From JAFGTP01 sp964498725 (GTDB taxonomy: Bacteria > Fidelibacterota > UBA2242 > JAFGTP01): a stretch of 64,000 nt of DNA. Position numbers and translations under genes: made by a program. The notes under the pieces are model-generated. The model worked only from the letters and a program-made list of their open reading frames with translations. It searched no databases and was not told where the DNA came from. The first letter of the stretch is position 1. Every line of letters starts with the position of its first letter. The stretch spans positions 50,603-114,602 of the forward strand of contig CAZCHS010000002.1 of NCBI GenBank assembly GCA_964498725.1, given 5' to 3'. This document shows, piece by piece, positions 8,471 to 17,916 of this stretch.

Positions 8471-10390
8471 ATGAGAACTTGTGTATATTTATTATTCAGT
8501 TTATTAATAGTGTTTGGTGGCCTGTCAGCCCAGGAATTTCCGCCGCCAAATGTTGACTTTAAATATCATCAAATCAATAATGTTAAGTTTGCTGTCGGCA
8601 ATACCGGGAATAATGATGCGACTTATTATGGGATTTCCGGCTATAGTTATTCTTTGGTTTATCCGACATCCAGCAATAATTCCTTTTTAGCGTGGAACGG
8701 CTTTTGGCTGGGCGCCCTGGTTGGTGGTGATACGCTAGCCAGTATCTCCGGCGCTTATGATTCACAGGGATCACCCGGTGGCAGTATCCATGAATTCGCT
8801 CCTAAGCGTGATGAGAATCATGTACTTTATACCTCGAATATATTTGAAAAACAGAATCCGGAAATTGATCCGAATACCATGGCTACTTTCTTTGATGATA
8901 ATGGACTGCTGTCAGATGATTATTATCCGATTTCTCACGAAGACATCATTTGCCAGTATTATGATAATAAAGTGACAAAAGAAACACCGGAAGCGCCGGA
9001 TATTTTCCGGTTGCATGAGCCGATGAATGCCCATATTATTCAACGGTCATATGCCTGGTCAAACGAATGGTATGAAAATATTATTTTTGTCGATTATTTT
9101 ATTATCAATGAACATGATTCCAGCTGGAAAGATGTTTATTTTGGTGTTTATTCCGATCCACACAGTGGTGACTTCAGTAAAGGTGTAACTATCAGCGATG
9201 ATCTTTCCTATTGGGATGAAGCCGGCAAGTTTATGGTCCAGGGAGACAATGTTGGTACCGGTGGTGATGATTTTCCCAATAATGAACTGATCGGCTGGAA
9301 TGTCCTGGGGATATCCAAACCCGGTGAAAGTGTTACGGTAAGCGGATTGAATAACCGGTTTTGGAGCTGGGAACATGGCCCCAAAGATCCTCATACCAAT
9401 GGTGATTATTATCGTGAAATGTCCAAAAATGAAATAGACCGAACCTATACGGATGAGACAACCGGCAGCATGCGCGGACTGTTTGCCAAAGGTCCTTATC
9501 CGGAGCTCGCATCCGGTGATACGATTCGGATTACCATCGCCCTGGCGGGTGGGGCCGGAATCGATGATCTCCGCGCAAATATGAAAAATGCAAGGTCCTT
9601 ATATCGTGCCGGTTTTCAGGTACCCAAATCACCCAATCCGCCAAAATTTAAATTAGAACCTGTTGACAAAGGTGTCAGGATTGATTGGAAATGGTACGAT
9701 GATTATGAAGGCCATAAACCGGAAGAATCCATTGACAATTCCAGGAATGACGGCATTACCAAAGATTTTGACGGCTTTCGTATTTATCGTAGTGAAAAAA
9801 GTGAATATGGCCCCTGGGAATTAATTGCCCAGTATGACAGTATTAACGGTTCCGGGTATGATTCTGGCCTCCGGTATTCAATTGTTGACGAGGGACTGAA
9901 AAATGGTTTGCGGTATTACTATTCGGTTACCTCTTTTGATATGCGGGATGATAGTTCGGGCATTGGTCCCCTGGAATCACCACGAAATTACCTGGTAAAA
10001 TCCACCATGCCCGGCCCGACGCCTGAAAGTTCCGATGAAGCGGAAGTATTTGTGGTACCAAATCCCTATCGTGCCGACGTCGATTATTCCTCCAATCCCC
10101 AGTGGGAATTTCCAACCCAGGATTTGCGAGACGACTGGTATGAAATTGACAGAAGAATCGCTTTTATGAATCTCCCTGCTCATTGTAAGATTCATATATT
10201 TACGATTAATGGGATCAAAGTCAACACACTCGACCATAACAGGGAACTTAAAGGCCATAATATTGCCGGCTGGAATCTGCTTAACAATAATAATCATGCT
10301 GTTGGAAGCGGCGTTTATTATTTTGTAGTGGAAGGAACAGAGAGTGATAAGGGATTTAAACAGGTCGGTAAATTTGTAATTGTAAAATAA
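8471..10390 (+). CDS. Large secreted protein with fibronectin-type region and FlgD/T9SS-like C-terminus
   Basis: 639 residues. Signal peptide ending near LSAQEF (residue 21). The long N-terminal part (25-390) is rich in aromatic residues and Asp/Gly, as in a beta-propeller or sandwich, and is not recognised. Residues 395-510 look like a fibronectin III unit (GVRIDWKWYDDYEG, DGFRIYRSEKSEYGPWELI, YYYSVTSFD). The end has a variant export-type domain: VVPNPYR, CKIHIFTINGIKVNTL, then NNHAVGSGVYYFVVEG and GKFVIVK, which parallels the NYPNPFNP-type T9SS C-terminal domain but with a different leading motif. It sits between the receptor and the PorV-like barrel, 14 and 9 bases away, so it is probably the partner both handle. 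Confidence 0.65.
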   Translation: MRTCVYLLFSLLIVFGGLSAQEFPPPNVDFKYHQINNVKFAVGNTGNNDATYYGISGYSYSLVYPTSSNNSFLAWNGFWLGALVGGDTLASISGAYDSQGSPGGSIHEFAPKRDENHVLYTSNIFEKQNPEIDPNTMATFFDDNGLLSDDYYPISHEDIICQYYDNKVTKETPEAPDIFRLHEPMNAHIIQRSYAWSNEWYENIIFVDYFIINEHDSSWKDVYFGVYSDPHSGDFSKGVTISDDLSYWDEAGKFMVQGDNVGTGGDDFPNNELIGWNVLGISKPGESVTVSGLNNRFWSWEHGPKDPHTNGDYYREMSKNEIDRTYTDETTGSMRGLFAKGPYPELASGDTIRITIALAGGAGIDDLRANMKNARSLYRAGFQVPKSPNPPKFKLEPVDKGVRIDWKWYDDYEGHKPEESIDNSRNDGITKDFDGFRIYRSEKSEYGPWELIAQYDSINGSGYDSGLRYSIVDEGLKNGLRYYYSVTSFDMRDDSSGIGPLESPRNYLVKSTMPGPTPESSDEAEVFVVPNPYRADVDYSSNPQWEFPTQDLRDDWYEIDRRIAFMNLPAHCKIHIFTINGIKVNTLDHNRELKGHNIAGWNLLNNNNHAVGSGVYYFVVEGTESDKGFKQVGKFVIVK

Positions 10391-10399
10391 ATAGGACAA

Positions 10400-11383
10400 A
10401 TGATGAAACCAGGACAATCAAAAAATATGTATAGAAGTATCAAGTCAATATTTATCGTGTTTCTGCTATTTGTTGGTTTTCGTTCATTGAGCGCACAGAC
10501 TTATGATAAACCCGGGAATACAGCCTGCCCATTTTTGAAAATGTCGCCAACGCCGCGGGGAGAAGCCATGGGGGCAGCCTCAATTGCAATCGTTGATGAC
10601 GCCGGCGCGGTCTTTTCCAATCCGGCCGGTCTAATGAATATCAGTGGCGGAGATATAGATGTGGGAAGAACCAGTATGCCGGCCGGCATCAGCCTCTCTT
10701 ATTTAAGTGTTGCAAAGAAATTCGGGCATCATGCTATAGGTCTGTCAGTGCTGGGATTTGGCACTGATGATATGAAAGTGCGCACTGTACTCCAGCCGGA
10801 AGGAACAGGGGAGACATTTTATGTGGGGCATTATGCCTATGGTCTTACCTATGCCCGAAACTATACCGACAAATTTAAAGTCGGATTTACGGGCAAACTG
10901 TTGAATTTGAACATGGTTTCCGGGGTTTTTAACGAAGTCTCCTGGTCCGGTGATATCGGCTTGCAGTATCATTCCGATTTGCCGGGAATGTTGACAGGCA
11001 CCATCATCGCTGTCAGTATCCGCAATTTTGGGCCGCAGATCACCTATGTTAGCGAAGGTTACGGCTTACCACTGATCTATACGATCGGTGCTGCCAAACC
11101 TATTGAAAACGTAATAACAGATAATGATAAACTATATATCGCCATCAACTGGAATAAAAGTGTGGACGAACAGGAAAAAGCCCAGATCGGGCTGGAATAT
11201 AATCTGAAAAACATGGTTGCACTCAGGTGCGGTTATAAGTTCGGCGGTGGCGAACAGGGGCTGACTTTTGGAGCCGGTCTATCAACCAATGTAATGTCGA
11301 GAACACTGAGATTTAATTATTCCTATACACCTTTCGGTCTGATCGGTGATATACAAAAATTTTCATTAGGATTTTCCTTCTGA
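10400..11383 (+). CDS. PorV/PorQ-family outer-membrane barrel (UPF0164-like)
   Basis: 327 residues. Two adjacent ATGs (10400, 10403) could start it; a signal peptide ends near LSAQTYD (about residue 34). The mature N-terminus contains the family hallmark: FLKMSPTPRGEAMGAA...VDDAGAVFSNPAGL, matching the FLKxxxxARxxGMGxA...DDAxAxxxNPAGL pattern of PorV/PorQ. The rest is amphipathic beta-strands ending in SLGFSF with a terminal Phe, as in outer-membrane barrels. PorV is the shuttle that hands T9SS cargo from the translocon to the attachment complex in Bacteroidota. Here it closes a receptor/secreted-protein operon, so a dedicated role for the upstream protein is plausible but inferred. Confidence 0.85.
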   Translation: MMKPGQSKNMYRSIKSIFIVFLLFVGFRSLSAQTYDKPGNTACPFLKMSPTPRGEAMGAASIAIVDDAGAVFSNPAGLMNISGGDIDVGRTSMPAGISLSYLSVAKKFGHHAIGLSVLGFGTDDMKVRTVLQPEGTGETFYVGHYAYGLTYARNYTDKFKVGFTGKLLNLNMVSGVFNEVSWSGDIGLQYHSDLPGMLTGTIIAVSIRNFGPQITYVSEGYGLPLIYTIGAAKPIENVITDNDKLYIAINWNKSVDEQEKAQIGLEYNLKNMVALRCGYKFGGGEQGLTFGAGLSTNVMSRTLRFNYSYTPFGLIGDIQKFSLGFSF

Positions 11384-11439
11384 GAAACAAAACGAAAGTA
11401 AGTGGTAATTTTAATTTTAAAAGGGAGGCAAAGAAAACA

Positions 11440-13821
11440 ATGTTACAAAAGTTTTCAAAACTCACAATTTTAACATTCGTAATGATGGCCATTACGTCAA
11501 TTTCCTTTGGAGGATTGATGGAAATTGGTGATGTTGTCATGGATTACGGTTTCGAAACTGACCAGCCCATCGACAGTTTAGACTGGGTTAGTACAGCAGC
11601 CTGGGGTATCAATGATTATGCGCCTGATACCGTATTTTGGCAGGGTGACACCCTGATCAAAAATGTTGATTTTGATGCATCTGATATTGATTCGGTCGCG
11701 ATTGTGTCCGATGAATATCATACCGGTGCCAAATCACTTTTCTTAACCAATGTGACGGATACGATCATGACCTATTCAGTTGCCGGATTTGCCCTGCCGG
11801 ATACTTTGGAAATGGGAGCGGAATTCAAATTAACCTTCTGGACCAAATATGAAATTGAAGAAGGAGAAGCCGATTACCGCCAGGGATTTTACGGCGAGGA
11901 CATTGAACAAACATGGACCGGCCTGAGTGATGGCTGGGAAAAAGTGGAAATTGAATCCCAGTGGATGGGCGGTCTGATGATTTCCTTTGGATTTATGGGA
12001 AGAGGAAAAGTCTGGATCGATGATGTAAAATTGGAACAGACCGGTGAACAACCAACTGATTTGGCTAATAATGGGTTTGAAGAAGCCGATCCCACCAATG
12101 ATTTTGCCCCTAATAATTGGTATACAGCCATGAGCATCATTGGTTATGCCAATGATGGTGAAGACAGCCTGAATTATGCTTATGTTGATGGCGAAGGCGT
12201 AAATGGTTCCAAAGCTGTAAAATTTGTCCATAATATCGACGATACCAGCGAAGTGGGTTGGTTAGGTTGGTGCCAGGATTTTCCAATGTTCCCGGACAAT
12301 ATTTATGAAGTCAGCTGTGATGTAAAAATTTCTCACATGTATCAGCAGGAATTACAATTTGCCCAGGGCTGGTATTATGTGGAAGCGCCATTGATCAATG
12401 AAGAAGACGAGAGACTGGACGAATCCGGCAGTACTGACGGCTGGATTACACTAAAAGACACTGTTTTTTATCCCAGTCAGCCATCCGATAACCTGCAGAA
12501 TATTTTCAGATTGGAACTGAACGGATCTCCGGTGCTGCATCCTGATTCATTATTGGAAGTTTGGGTCGATAATGTTCGGTTTAAAAATCTGGGAAAAGCT
12601 CCCGGTATGATCAATAATGATTACAAAGTAACCAAAAATGATGATGGTACTTATAATATTTATCTTGACGGTGAAACAGGTATATCATACAATCTGACAA
12701 AAGAACCGTTGGAATGGACAGCAGAAGAAAACCTCTTGTCCAATCCTTCTTTTGAAGAAGCTGATTCTACCGGCGCACTTGCTAATTGGTCAAAATATGA
12801 TGAAGCCACCAGTGAACCTGAAAATTTTGATGTGGCTTATATGGAATGGCTGCCGCCAGACCAGGGCTTTGGTATTGACGGCTCCGGTGCTGTCTACATT
12901 GGACCGGAAGATCCTGATAATCAGGACAAAGGCATTTGTGCGACATGGGGTCAGTATTATCCGTCCGATAGCCAGTTAATGGACAAATCTGATATTTATC
13001 TTTACAGAGTGATGGCCAATTATACAGATGTTGAACTGGCAGCTGACAGATCACCAAAAGTATTACCCTCTGATAATCAGACAATTTTTGACAGAGATCC
13101 TTCTCCGGAAGATTCACTGAATATTGATGGCGTCTATATCTTTCCAAGATATTATCATGATACCTTTCATATCAATGCTGAATTTTTCCCCACCAATTAT
13201 GGCTATGATAAAAAGTATGGCACCAGTGATGGTTGGGAAGAACAGGCCTATCCGCTGGTACCGGCTGGATGTTTCTGGTCACACTGGGGACATTATTTCC
13301 AGGTGGGTATTGGCAGTGATTATCCCAGCAAACTTCCTTGTTACGGAGAAGTTTTCTTTGATGATGCCGCTATTGTTCCTTTTCAGGAATTTCAGTCCGG
13401 CCTGGGATCAACCATTGAAAATCTCGAAGTACCCGAAGGTACAAAATGGTTAGGTGTTTACGGTGAAAACTCAGCCGGTTTCAAAGGTACGGCTACAGTG
13501 ATCTATCTGGATACTGCCGAAGTTTCTGTTGCTGTGGATGAAGAAAAATTCGCCCGCCAGTTCAAACTGGAACAGAATTATCCGAACCCCTTCAATCCTA
13601 CAACACAGATTACCTATTACTTACCGAAACATGAAGTTGTTAATCTTCACATTTATGACATTTTGGGACGCGAAGTCACTAAACTTGTTAAAAACAAACC
13701 AATGACCGCCGGTGAACATCAGGTAAAATTTGATGCTTCCACCCTGGCCAGTGGCGTTTATTTTTACAAGATACAGGCCGGTGAACACACCGCTATTAAG
13801 AAAATGATGTTGTTAAAATAA
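11440..13821 (+). CDS. T9SS-exported protein with carbohydrate-binding-like modules
   Basis: 793 residues. Signal peptide (FGG near residue 27). At least three repeats of a jelly-roll of the CBM4/9 kind can be traced: residues 35-200 (MDYGFETDQP...VWIDDVKLEQTG), 205-390 (NGFEEADPTNDFAPNNW...VWVDNVRFKNLG), and 435-660 (NPSFEEADSTGALANW...FFDDAAIVPF). Each starts with a xGFEEAD/NPSFEEAD strand and ends with an x(D)D(V/A)xxx strand. The C-terminal 80 residues are a textbook T9SS sorting domain: NYPNPFNPTTQITYYLP from Asn713, ILGREVTKL, GVYFYKI and a final KKMMLLK. No catalytic domain is seen. A purine-rich ribosome site (aaagggaggc, 11419-11428) precedes the ATG. Likely a glycan-binding surface protein. 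Confidence 0.8.
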   Translation: MLQKFSKLTILTFVMMAITSISFGGLMEIGDVVMDYGFETDQPIDSLDWVSTAAWGINDYAPDTVFWQGDTLIKNVDFDASDIDSVAIVSDEYHTGAKSLFLTNVTDTIMTYSVAGFALPDTLEMGAEFKLTFWTKYEIEEGEADYRQGFYGEDIEQTWTGLSDGWEKVEIESQWMGGLMISFGFMGRGKVWIDDVKLEQTGEQPTDLANNGFEEADPTNDFAPNNWYTAMSIIGYANDGEDSLNYAYVDGEGVNGSKAVKFVHNIDDTSEVGWLGWCQDFPMFPDNIYEVSCDVKISHMYQQELQFAQGWYYVEAPLINEEDERLDESGSTDGWITLKDTVFYPSQPSDNLQNIFRLELNGSPVLHPDSLLEVWVDNVRFKNLGKAPGMINNDYKVTKNDDGTYNIYLDGETGISYNLTKEPLEWTAEENLLSNPSFEEADSTGALANWSKYDEATSEPENFDVAYMEWLPPDQGFGIDGSGAVYIGPEDPDNQDKGICATWGQYYPSDSQLMDKSDIYLYRVMANYTDVELAADRSPKVLPSDNQTIFDRDPSPEDSLNIDGVYIFPRYYHDTFHINAEFFPTNYGYDKKYGTSDGWEEQAYPLVPAGCFWSHWGHYFQVGIGSDYPSKLPCYGEVFFDDAAIVPFQEFQSGLGSTIENLEVPEGTKWLGVYGENSAGFKGTATVIYLDTAEVSVAVDEEKFARQFKLEQNYPNPFNPTTQITYYLPKHEVVNLHIYDILGREVTKLVKNKPMTAGEHQVKFDASTLASGVYFYKIQAGEHTAIKKMMLLK

Positions 13822-13832
13822 TATTCTTATCC

Positions 13833-13868
13833 AAAAAGCAGGGGGAACTGCCGATCCTCCTGCTTTTT
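13833..13868 (+). terminator. Intrinsic terminator after the T9SS CBM protein
   Basis: A stem of about 10 bp or more pairs aaaaagcagg (13833-13842, extended by G-rich bases) with cctgcttttt (13859-13868). The 3' arm supplies a run of five T, followed by aac. It separates the first block from the sugar-degradation genes. Confidence 0.75.
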
Positions 13869-13894
13869 AACTTTTATCCAACAACGGAGAAAAA

Positions 13895-13947
13895 TTGTTA
13901 AAACGAGCTATTAATACAATCCTGATTTTATTATTTTTGGTTTCATT
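13895..13947 (+). CDS. Start of an exported protein, cut by the assembly gap
   Basis: A TTG at 13895 follows an aacggagaaaaa ribosome site and opens LKRAINTILILLFLVS, the start of a signal peptide. It runs into the N block at 13948. The 100-base gap is a conventional filler, so neither its true length nor the frame across it is known. The fragment at 14049-14364 may be the end of this same protein. Confidence 0.55.
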
Positions 13948-14047
13948 NNNNNNNNNNNNNNNNNNNNNNNNNNNNNNNNNNNNNNNNNNNNNNNNNNNNN
14001 NNNNNNNNNNNNNNNNNNNNNNNNNNNNNNNNNNNNNNNNNNNNNNN
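13948..14047. other. Assembly gap: 100 N
   Basis: Exactly 100 undetermined bases, the usual placeholder for a scaffold join of unknown size. It interrupts at least one gene of the sugar-degradation region; whole genes could be missing here. Confidence 0.98.
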
Positions 14048-14048
14048 T

Positions 14049-14364
14049 TAATGCAGAAAAAGAATTTTATATTTGTAAGACTATAGAATTTTCGACTAAG
14101 GCTCCAATAAGAACTATCAGTACCATTGAAGTGGAACGAATGACCATTGACGGAGCAGATATTTCATATCCATCTCATGTTTTCAAGGGCAATACACCGG
14201 CAGAGGGGCTGGTCTATGCCGACAACTTTTTCCTGGGACCGGAATATCCGAAACAGGACAATTCGATGGATGGGAAATATCTTCGTTTGAAACAGCTTCA
14301 CGGCGAGGATATTAAAACCCGTGATCCTTTTGACTGGACAGAGGCAAGAGTTATTAAGGAATAA
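14049..14364 (+). CDS. C-terminal fragment of an unknown protein, 5' end lost in gap
   Basis: The frame is open from the N run through to the TAA at 14362. It reads ...NAEKEFYICKTIEFSTK before the GTG at 14131, so the GTG is internal and about 105 residues of the C-terminus are present. The piece is beta-rich (YICKTIEF, RTISTIEVERMTI) with a final charged stretch. It ends 2 bases before the GH27 gene, so it belongs to the same operon. I do not recognise the family; with its neighbours it could be part of a glycosidase or a glycan-binding protein. The fragment may join to the signal-peptide start at 13895. Confidence 0.6.
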
Positions 14365-14366
14365 TA

Positions 14367-15563
14367 ATGAAACAGAGTTTGCTATTCATCTTAAGTTTAA
14401 TTTTTATAATCTCATGTACGGCTGACGATGTAGCATCCACACCCCCTATGGGCTGGATGACATGGAATCAATTTACAGGTGATATCAGTGACCAGTTAAT
14501 TCGTGAAACGGCTGACGCTATGGTTGAAACCGGAATGAAAGATGCCGGATACGAATATATCATTATTGATGACCTCTGGCAGGGTGAGCGGGATGAAAAA
14601 GATGTATTGCATCCTGATTATGAAAAATTCCCTCACGGCATGAAAGCGCTTGCCGATTATGTTCATTCCAGGGGATTGAAATTAGGGATTTATTCCGATG
14701 CAGCTGAATATACATGCGCCGGCGCTATTGGCAGTTACGGTTATGAAGAAATCGATGCCCAAACCTTTGCCGATTGGGGGATGGATTACTTAAAATATGA
14801 TTATTGTGGCGCGCCGGCCCATCGTGATTCCGCAATTGTACGGTACAAAACAATGGGTGATGCTTTAGAGAAAACCGGACGACCTATCCTTTATGCAATA
14901 TGTGAGTGGGGACCAAGAAAACCCTGGGAATGGGCTGCCAGTGTTGGTGGTAATGTCTGGCGTACTACCTGGGACATACGTGATACCTGGGATCACGGTC
15001 AGTATGATAGCGGACATAATGGCATTATCAATTGTCTGGACAGAAATGTTGATTTATGGAAATATGCAAAACCAGGCCATTGGAATGATATGGATATGCT
15101 TCTGGCGGGATTAAACGGAACAGGCAAAGCCTCCGGCTCTATCGGATGTAGCAATCAGGAATATCAAAGTCAAATGAGTTTGTGGTGTTTGCTCAATTCA
15201 CCATTATTGGCCTCCTGCGACATCAGATCAATGGATGATGAAACCTTAAGAATTCTGACCAACAAAGAAGTTATTGCAATCAACCAGGACAGACTTGGCA
15301 AACAAGCAAAACGGTTAATCAAAAATAATGATACTGAAATATGGGGTAAAAAATTACATAATGGCGATTGGGCTGTGGGATTTCTAAACAGAAATGACAG
15401 TGAAACTAAAAAAATGACTTTTAAAAACTTAGATATTGAAATGAAGAAAAATTTCAAATCCGTTCGTGACTTGTGGAAAAATAAAGTTGTGGCAACAGAT
15501 GTGAATAAATACACCTGCACTGTTAAGCCCCATGAAGTTGTGTTAGTTAGATTAGGAGTATGA
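14367..15563 (+). CDS. Alpha-galactosidase, glycoside hydrolase family 27, lipoprotein
   Basis: Cleaves terminal alpha-1,6-linked galactose (retaining mechanism). 398 residues, a normal length. A lipobox (FIISC, Cys17) anchors it to a membrane, probably facing the periplasm or the outside. GH27 marks in order: PPMGWMTWNQF (27-37), YIIIDDLWQG (60-69), the nucleophile Asp145 in LKYDYCG, RTTWDIRDTW with the likely acid/base Asp203, and GHWNDMDMLLAGLNG (237-251). A short C-terminal beta domain follows. It starts 2 bases after the upstream fragment and overlaps the GH3 gene by 4 bases (ATGA), so the three are translationally linked. Confidence 0.93.
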   Translation: MKQSLLFILSLIFIISCTADDVASTPPMGWMTWNQFTGDISDQLIRETADAMVETGMKDAGYEYIIIDDLWQGERDEKDVLHPDYEKFPHGMKALADYVHSRGLKLGIYSDAAEYTCAGAIGSYGYEEIDAQTFADWGMDYLKYDYCGAPAHRDSAIVRYKTMGDALEKTGRPILYAICEWGPRKPWEWAASVGGNVWRTTWDIRDTWDHGQYDSGHNGIINCLDRNVDLWKYAKPGHWNDMDMLLAGLNGTGKASGSIGCSNQEYQSQMSLWCLLNSPLLASCDIRSMDDETLRILTNKEVIAINQDRLGKQAKRLIKNNDTEIWGKKLHNGDWAVGFLNRNDSETKKMTFKNLDIEMKKNFKSVRDLWKNKVVATDVNKYTCTVKPHEVVLVRLGV

Positions 15564-17899
15564 TTTTTATGGGAAATAGAAATAGCAAAATATTTTTTAT
15601 CATTGCAACAGTCCTTATAATTTTATGCCAGTTATCGTCCTGTAAAAAACATCATAAAGAAGTCAAGATTTATAAAAATCCGAATATATCAATTGAGAAA
15701 AGAGTATCAGACCTGCTTAGCAGAATGACATTGGAAGAAAAAATTGCTCAACTGTCCGAAGCCGGCTGTGATAATATGAAATCTGATAATAATGTTGAAA
15801 GCGCTCAATTTATCGCAGAAAATTATAAAAACGGAATAGGAACCATTCATGGCTTCCAACTCGATGTCGATCAATATGCCCGGGCAGTCAATCAAATTCA
15901 AACATATTTAGTGGAAGAAACCCGTTTGGGAATTCCGGCTATTTTTCTTAGCGAAAGTCTGCATGGACTGGTACAGGACGGTGCAACGATCTATCCTCAG
16001 GCCATTGGAATGGCAAGTACCTGGGATCCTGAATTGATCAATGATGTCGGTATTGCTATTCATAAAGAGGTAAAAGCAATCGGTGCCTCACAAGTATTAA
16101 GTCCTGTTCTGGACGTTACCCGGGATTTGCGCTGGGGCAGAGTTGAAGAAACCTATGGCGAAGATCCTTACTTAGTATCTTCTATGGGTAAGGCCATGAT
16201 TAAGGGGCTGCAAGAGGGAAGTACTACGGATAAGGCAAGCCTGATTGCCACCGCTAAACACTTTTTAGCTTATAGTAATCCTCATGGCGGGCTTAACCTG
16301 GCATCCTCAGTGGGTGGAAAATATGATTTGTATAATATTCATCTACCACCTTTTCGGGCAGCAGTTCAGGATGCAAAAGTACTTTCCGTGATGAGTGTAT
16401 ATAATTCCTATAATGGTGTGGCATTATCAGGCTCAAAGAAGATTTATACTGATCTGTTGAGAAATGAATTAGGCTTCAAAGGATATGTTTATTCCGACTG
16501 GGGCTCAGTCTCTATGCTCCATTCATTTCATAAAGTCGCGGAAGATTATGCTAAAGCCGGGAAACTGGCGTTGGAAGCCGGTGTTGATCTGGAAGCACCC
16601 GGCCCCCATTGTTTTCAGCATTTGGACAGTCTTGTCAAAACCGGAGAAGTGGATATAGAGGTTATCGACAGGGCAGTTGCAAGAATTTTATTTACAAAAT
16701 TTAAAACCGGTTTGTTTGAAAATCCCTATGTCAATGAAAAGGAAATTCATTCAAAAATACACACTAAAGACCACCAGAAACTGGCAAAAAAAGTGGCCGA
16801 TGAATCGATTGTGCTGCTGAAAAATGAAAACAATCTTCTACCGCTTGATCCGGCAGAAATAAATTCCATTGCTATTATCGGCCCCAATGCCGACCAGGTA
16901 CAGTTTGGAGACTACACCTGGAGCAGAAATAATAAAGATGGAATCACCTTATTAGATGGTTTGGAACGAGTCCTTCCGGAAAGAGTCAGAATAAATTATG
17001 CGAAAGGGTGTGATCTAGTAAGTCTAAATGATGATGGGATAGATGATGCGATTACAGCAGCTGAAAAAAGTGATATTGCAATTGTCGCAATCGGGACTGC
17101 CAGCGCTTCATTAGCCAGGGATTATTCCAATTCCACCAGTGGTGAGGGCTTTGATTTATCAGATTTAGATCCCACAGGAAAACAACAGGAACTGGTAAAA
17201 GCCACCGCTGCTACCGGCAAACCGACAATTGTTGTGCTGATACAGGGGAAGCCTTTTTCCATTCCATGGATCAAAGATAATATTCCGGCCATTGTGGAAG
17301 CCTGGTATCCCGGTGAAAAAGGCGGCTTATCAATCGCAGAAGTATTAACCGGAAAAATAAATCCCTCAGGGAAGCTGCCGGTTTCTTTTCCTAAGAGTGT
17401 CGGCCATTTGCCCTGCTATTACAATCATTTACCCACAGACAAAGGATATTATCTCAGCCCGGGCCGCTATGGAGCACCGGGCCGGGATTATGTCTTTTCA
17501 TCGCCTGAAGCATTGTGGCCTTTTGGGTTTGGATTAAGTTATACAATCTATGAATATGATAATTTGGTACTAAATGATTCTACGTTCACTTTTGACGATC
17601 GGCTATCCGCTACTGTCGAAATAACAAACACAGGCGATATGGATGGAAAAGAAACAGTACAACTCTATATTCGCCAGAAATATTGTTCAATTCCAAGACC
17701 AATTAAAGAATTAAAGGCTTATAAAAAGATAGAAATTAAAGCGGGTAAAACAGAAAAAATTGAATTGAAAGTTAATATCAATAACTTTGGGTATTACAAC
17801 AATAAAGGTGAGTATTTAATGGAGCCGGGCAAGTTTGATATTATGATCGGAAGCAGTTCTGAGGATATTAAATTTGTGAAGACAATTGAAATAATTTAA
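15560..17899 (+). CDS. Glycoside hydrolase family 3 (beta-glucosidase/xylosidase type), lipoprotein
   Basis: Removes terminal beta-linked sugars from oligosaccharides. 779 residues, the normal length for a GH3 with N-domain, C-domain and C-terminal fibronectin-like domain. Start may be ATG 15560 or 15569; both give a signal peptide with the lipobox LSSC (near residue 27). Landmarks: RMTLEEKIAQL, GRVEETYGEDPYLVS (192-206), ATAKHFLAYS, and VYSDWGS with the nucleophile Asp313. The C-terminal beta-sandwich starts near residue 675 (LSATVEITNTGDMDGKETVQLYI). Overlaps the GH27 stop by 4 bases and is followed 17 bases later by the discoidin protein. Exact sugar specificity (glucose, xylose or other) cannot be read from the sequence. 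Confidence 0.92.
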   Translation: MIFMGNRNSKIFFIIATVLIILCQLSSCKKHHKEVKIYKNPNISIEKRVSDLLSRMTLEEKIAQLSEAGCDNMKSDNNVESAQFIAENYKNGIGTIHGFQLDVDQYARAVNQIQTYLVEETRLGIPAIFLSESLHGLVQDGATIYPQAIGMASTWDPELINDVGIAIHKEVKAIGASQVLSPVLDVTRDLRWGRVEETYGEDPYLVSSMGKAMIKGLQEGSTTDKASLIATAKHFLAYSNPHGGLNLASSVGGKYDLYNIHLPPFRAAVQDAKVLSVMSVYNSYNGVALSGSKKIYTDLLRNELGFKGYVYSDWGSVSMLHSFHKVAEDYAKAGKLALEAGVDLEAPGPHCFQHLDSLVKTGEVDIEVIDRAVARILFTKFKTGLFENPYVNEKEIHSKIHTKDHQKLAKKVADESIVLLKNENNLLPLDPAEINSIAIIGPNADQVQFGDYTWSRNNKDGITLLDGLERVLPERVRINYAKGCDLVSLNDDGIDDAITAAEKSDIAIVAIGTASASLARDYSNSTSGEGFDLSDLDPTGKQQELVKATAATGKPTIVVLIQGKPFSIPWIKDNIPAIVEAWYPGEKGGLSIAEVLTGKINPSGKLPVSFPKSVGHLPCYYNHLPTDKGYYLSPGRYGAPGRDYVFSSPEALWPFGFGLSYTIYEYDNLVLNDSTFTFDDRLSATVEITNTGDMDGKETVQLYIRQKYCSIPRPIKELKAYKKIEIKAGKTEKIELKVNINNFGYYNNKGEYLMEPGKFDIMIGSSSEDIKFVKTIEII

Positions 17900-17916
17900 A
17901 GGATTGAGAGCGAAAA

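Noticed and set aside
9059..9394. Opposite-strand reading frames inside large secreted-protein genes
   Set aside because: They lie wholly within well-supported genes, lack family motifs and ribosome sites, and are shadows of the coding strand.
5661..10390. Classical SusC/SusD pair
   Set aside because: The receptor has the N-terminal domain of SusC-like proteins, but no SusD/RagB family protein is next to it.
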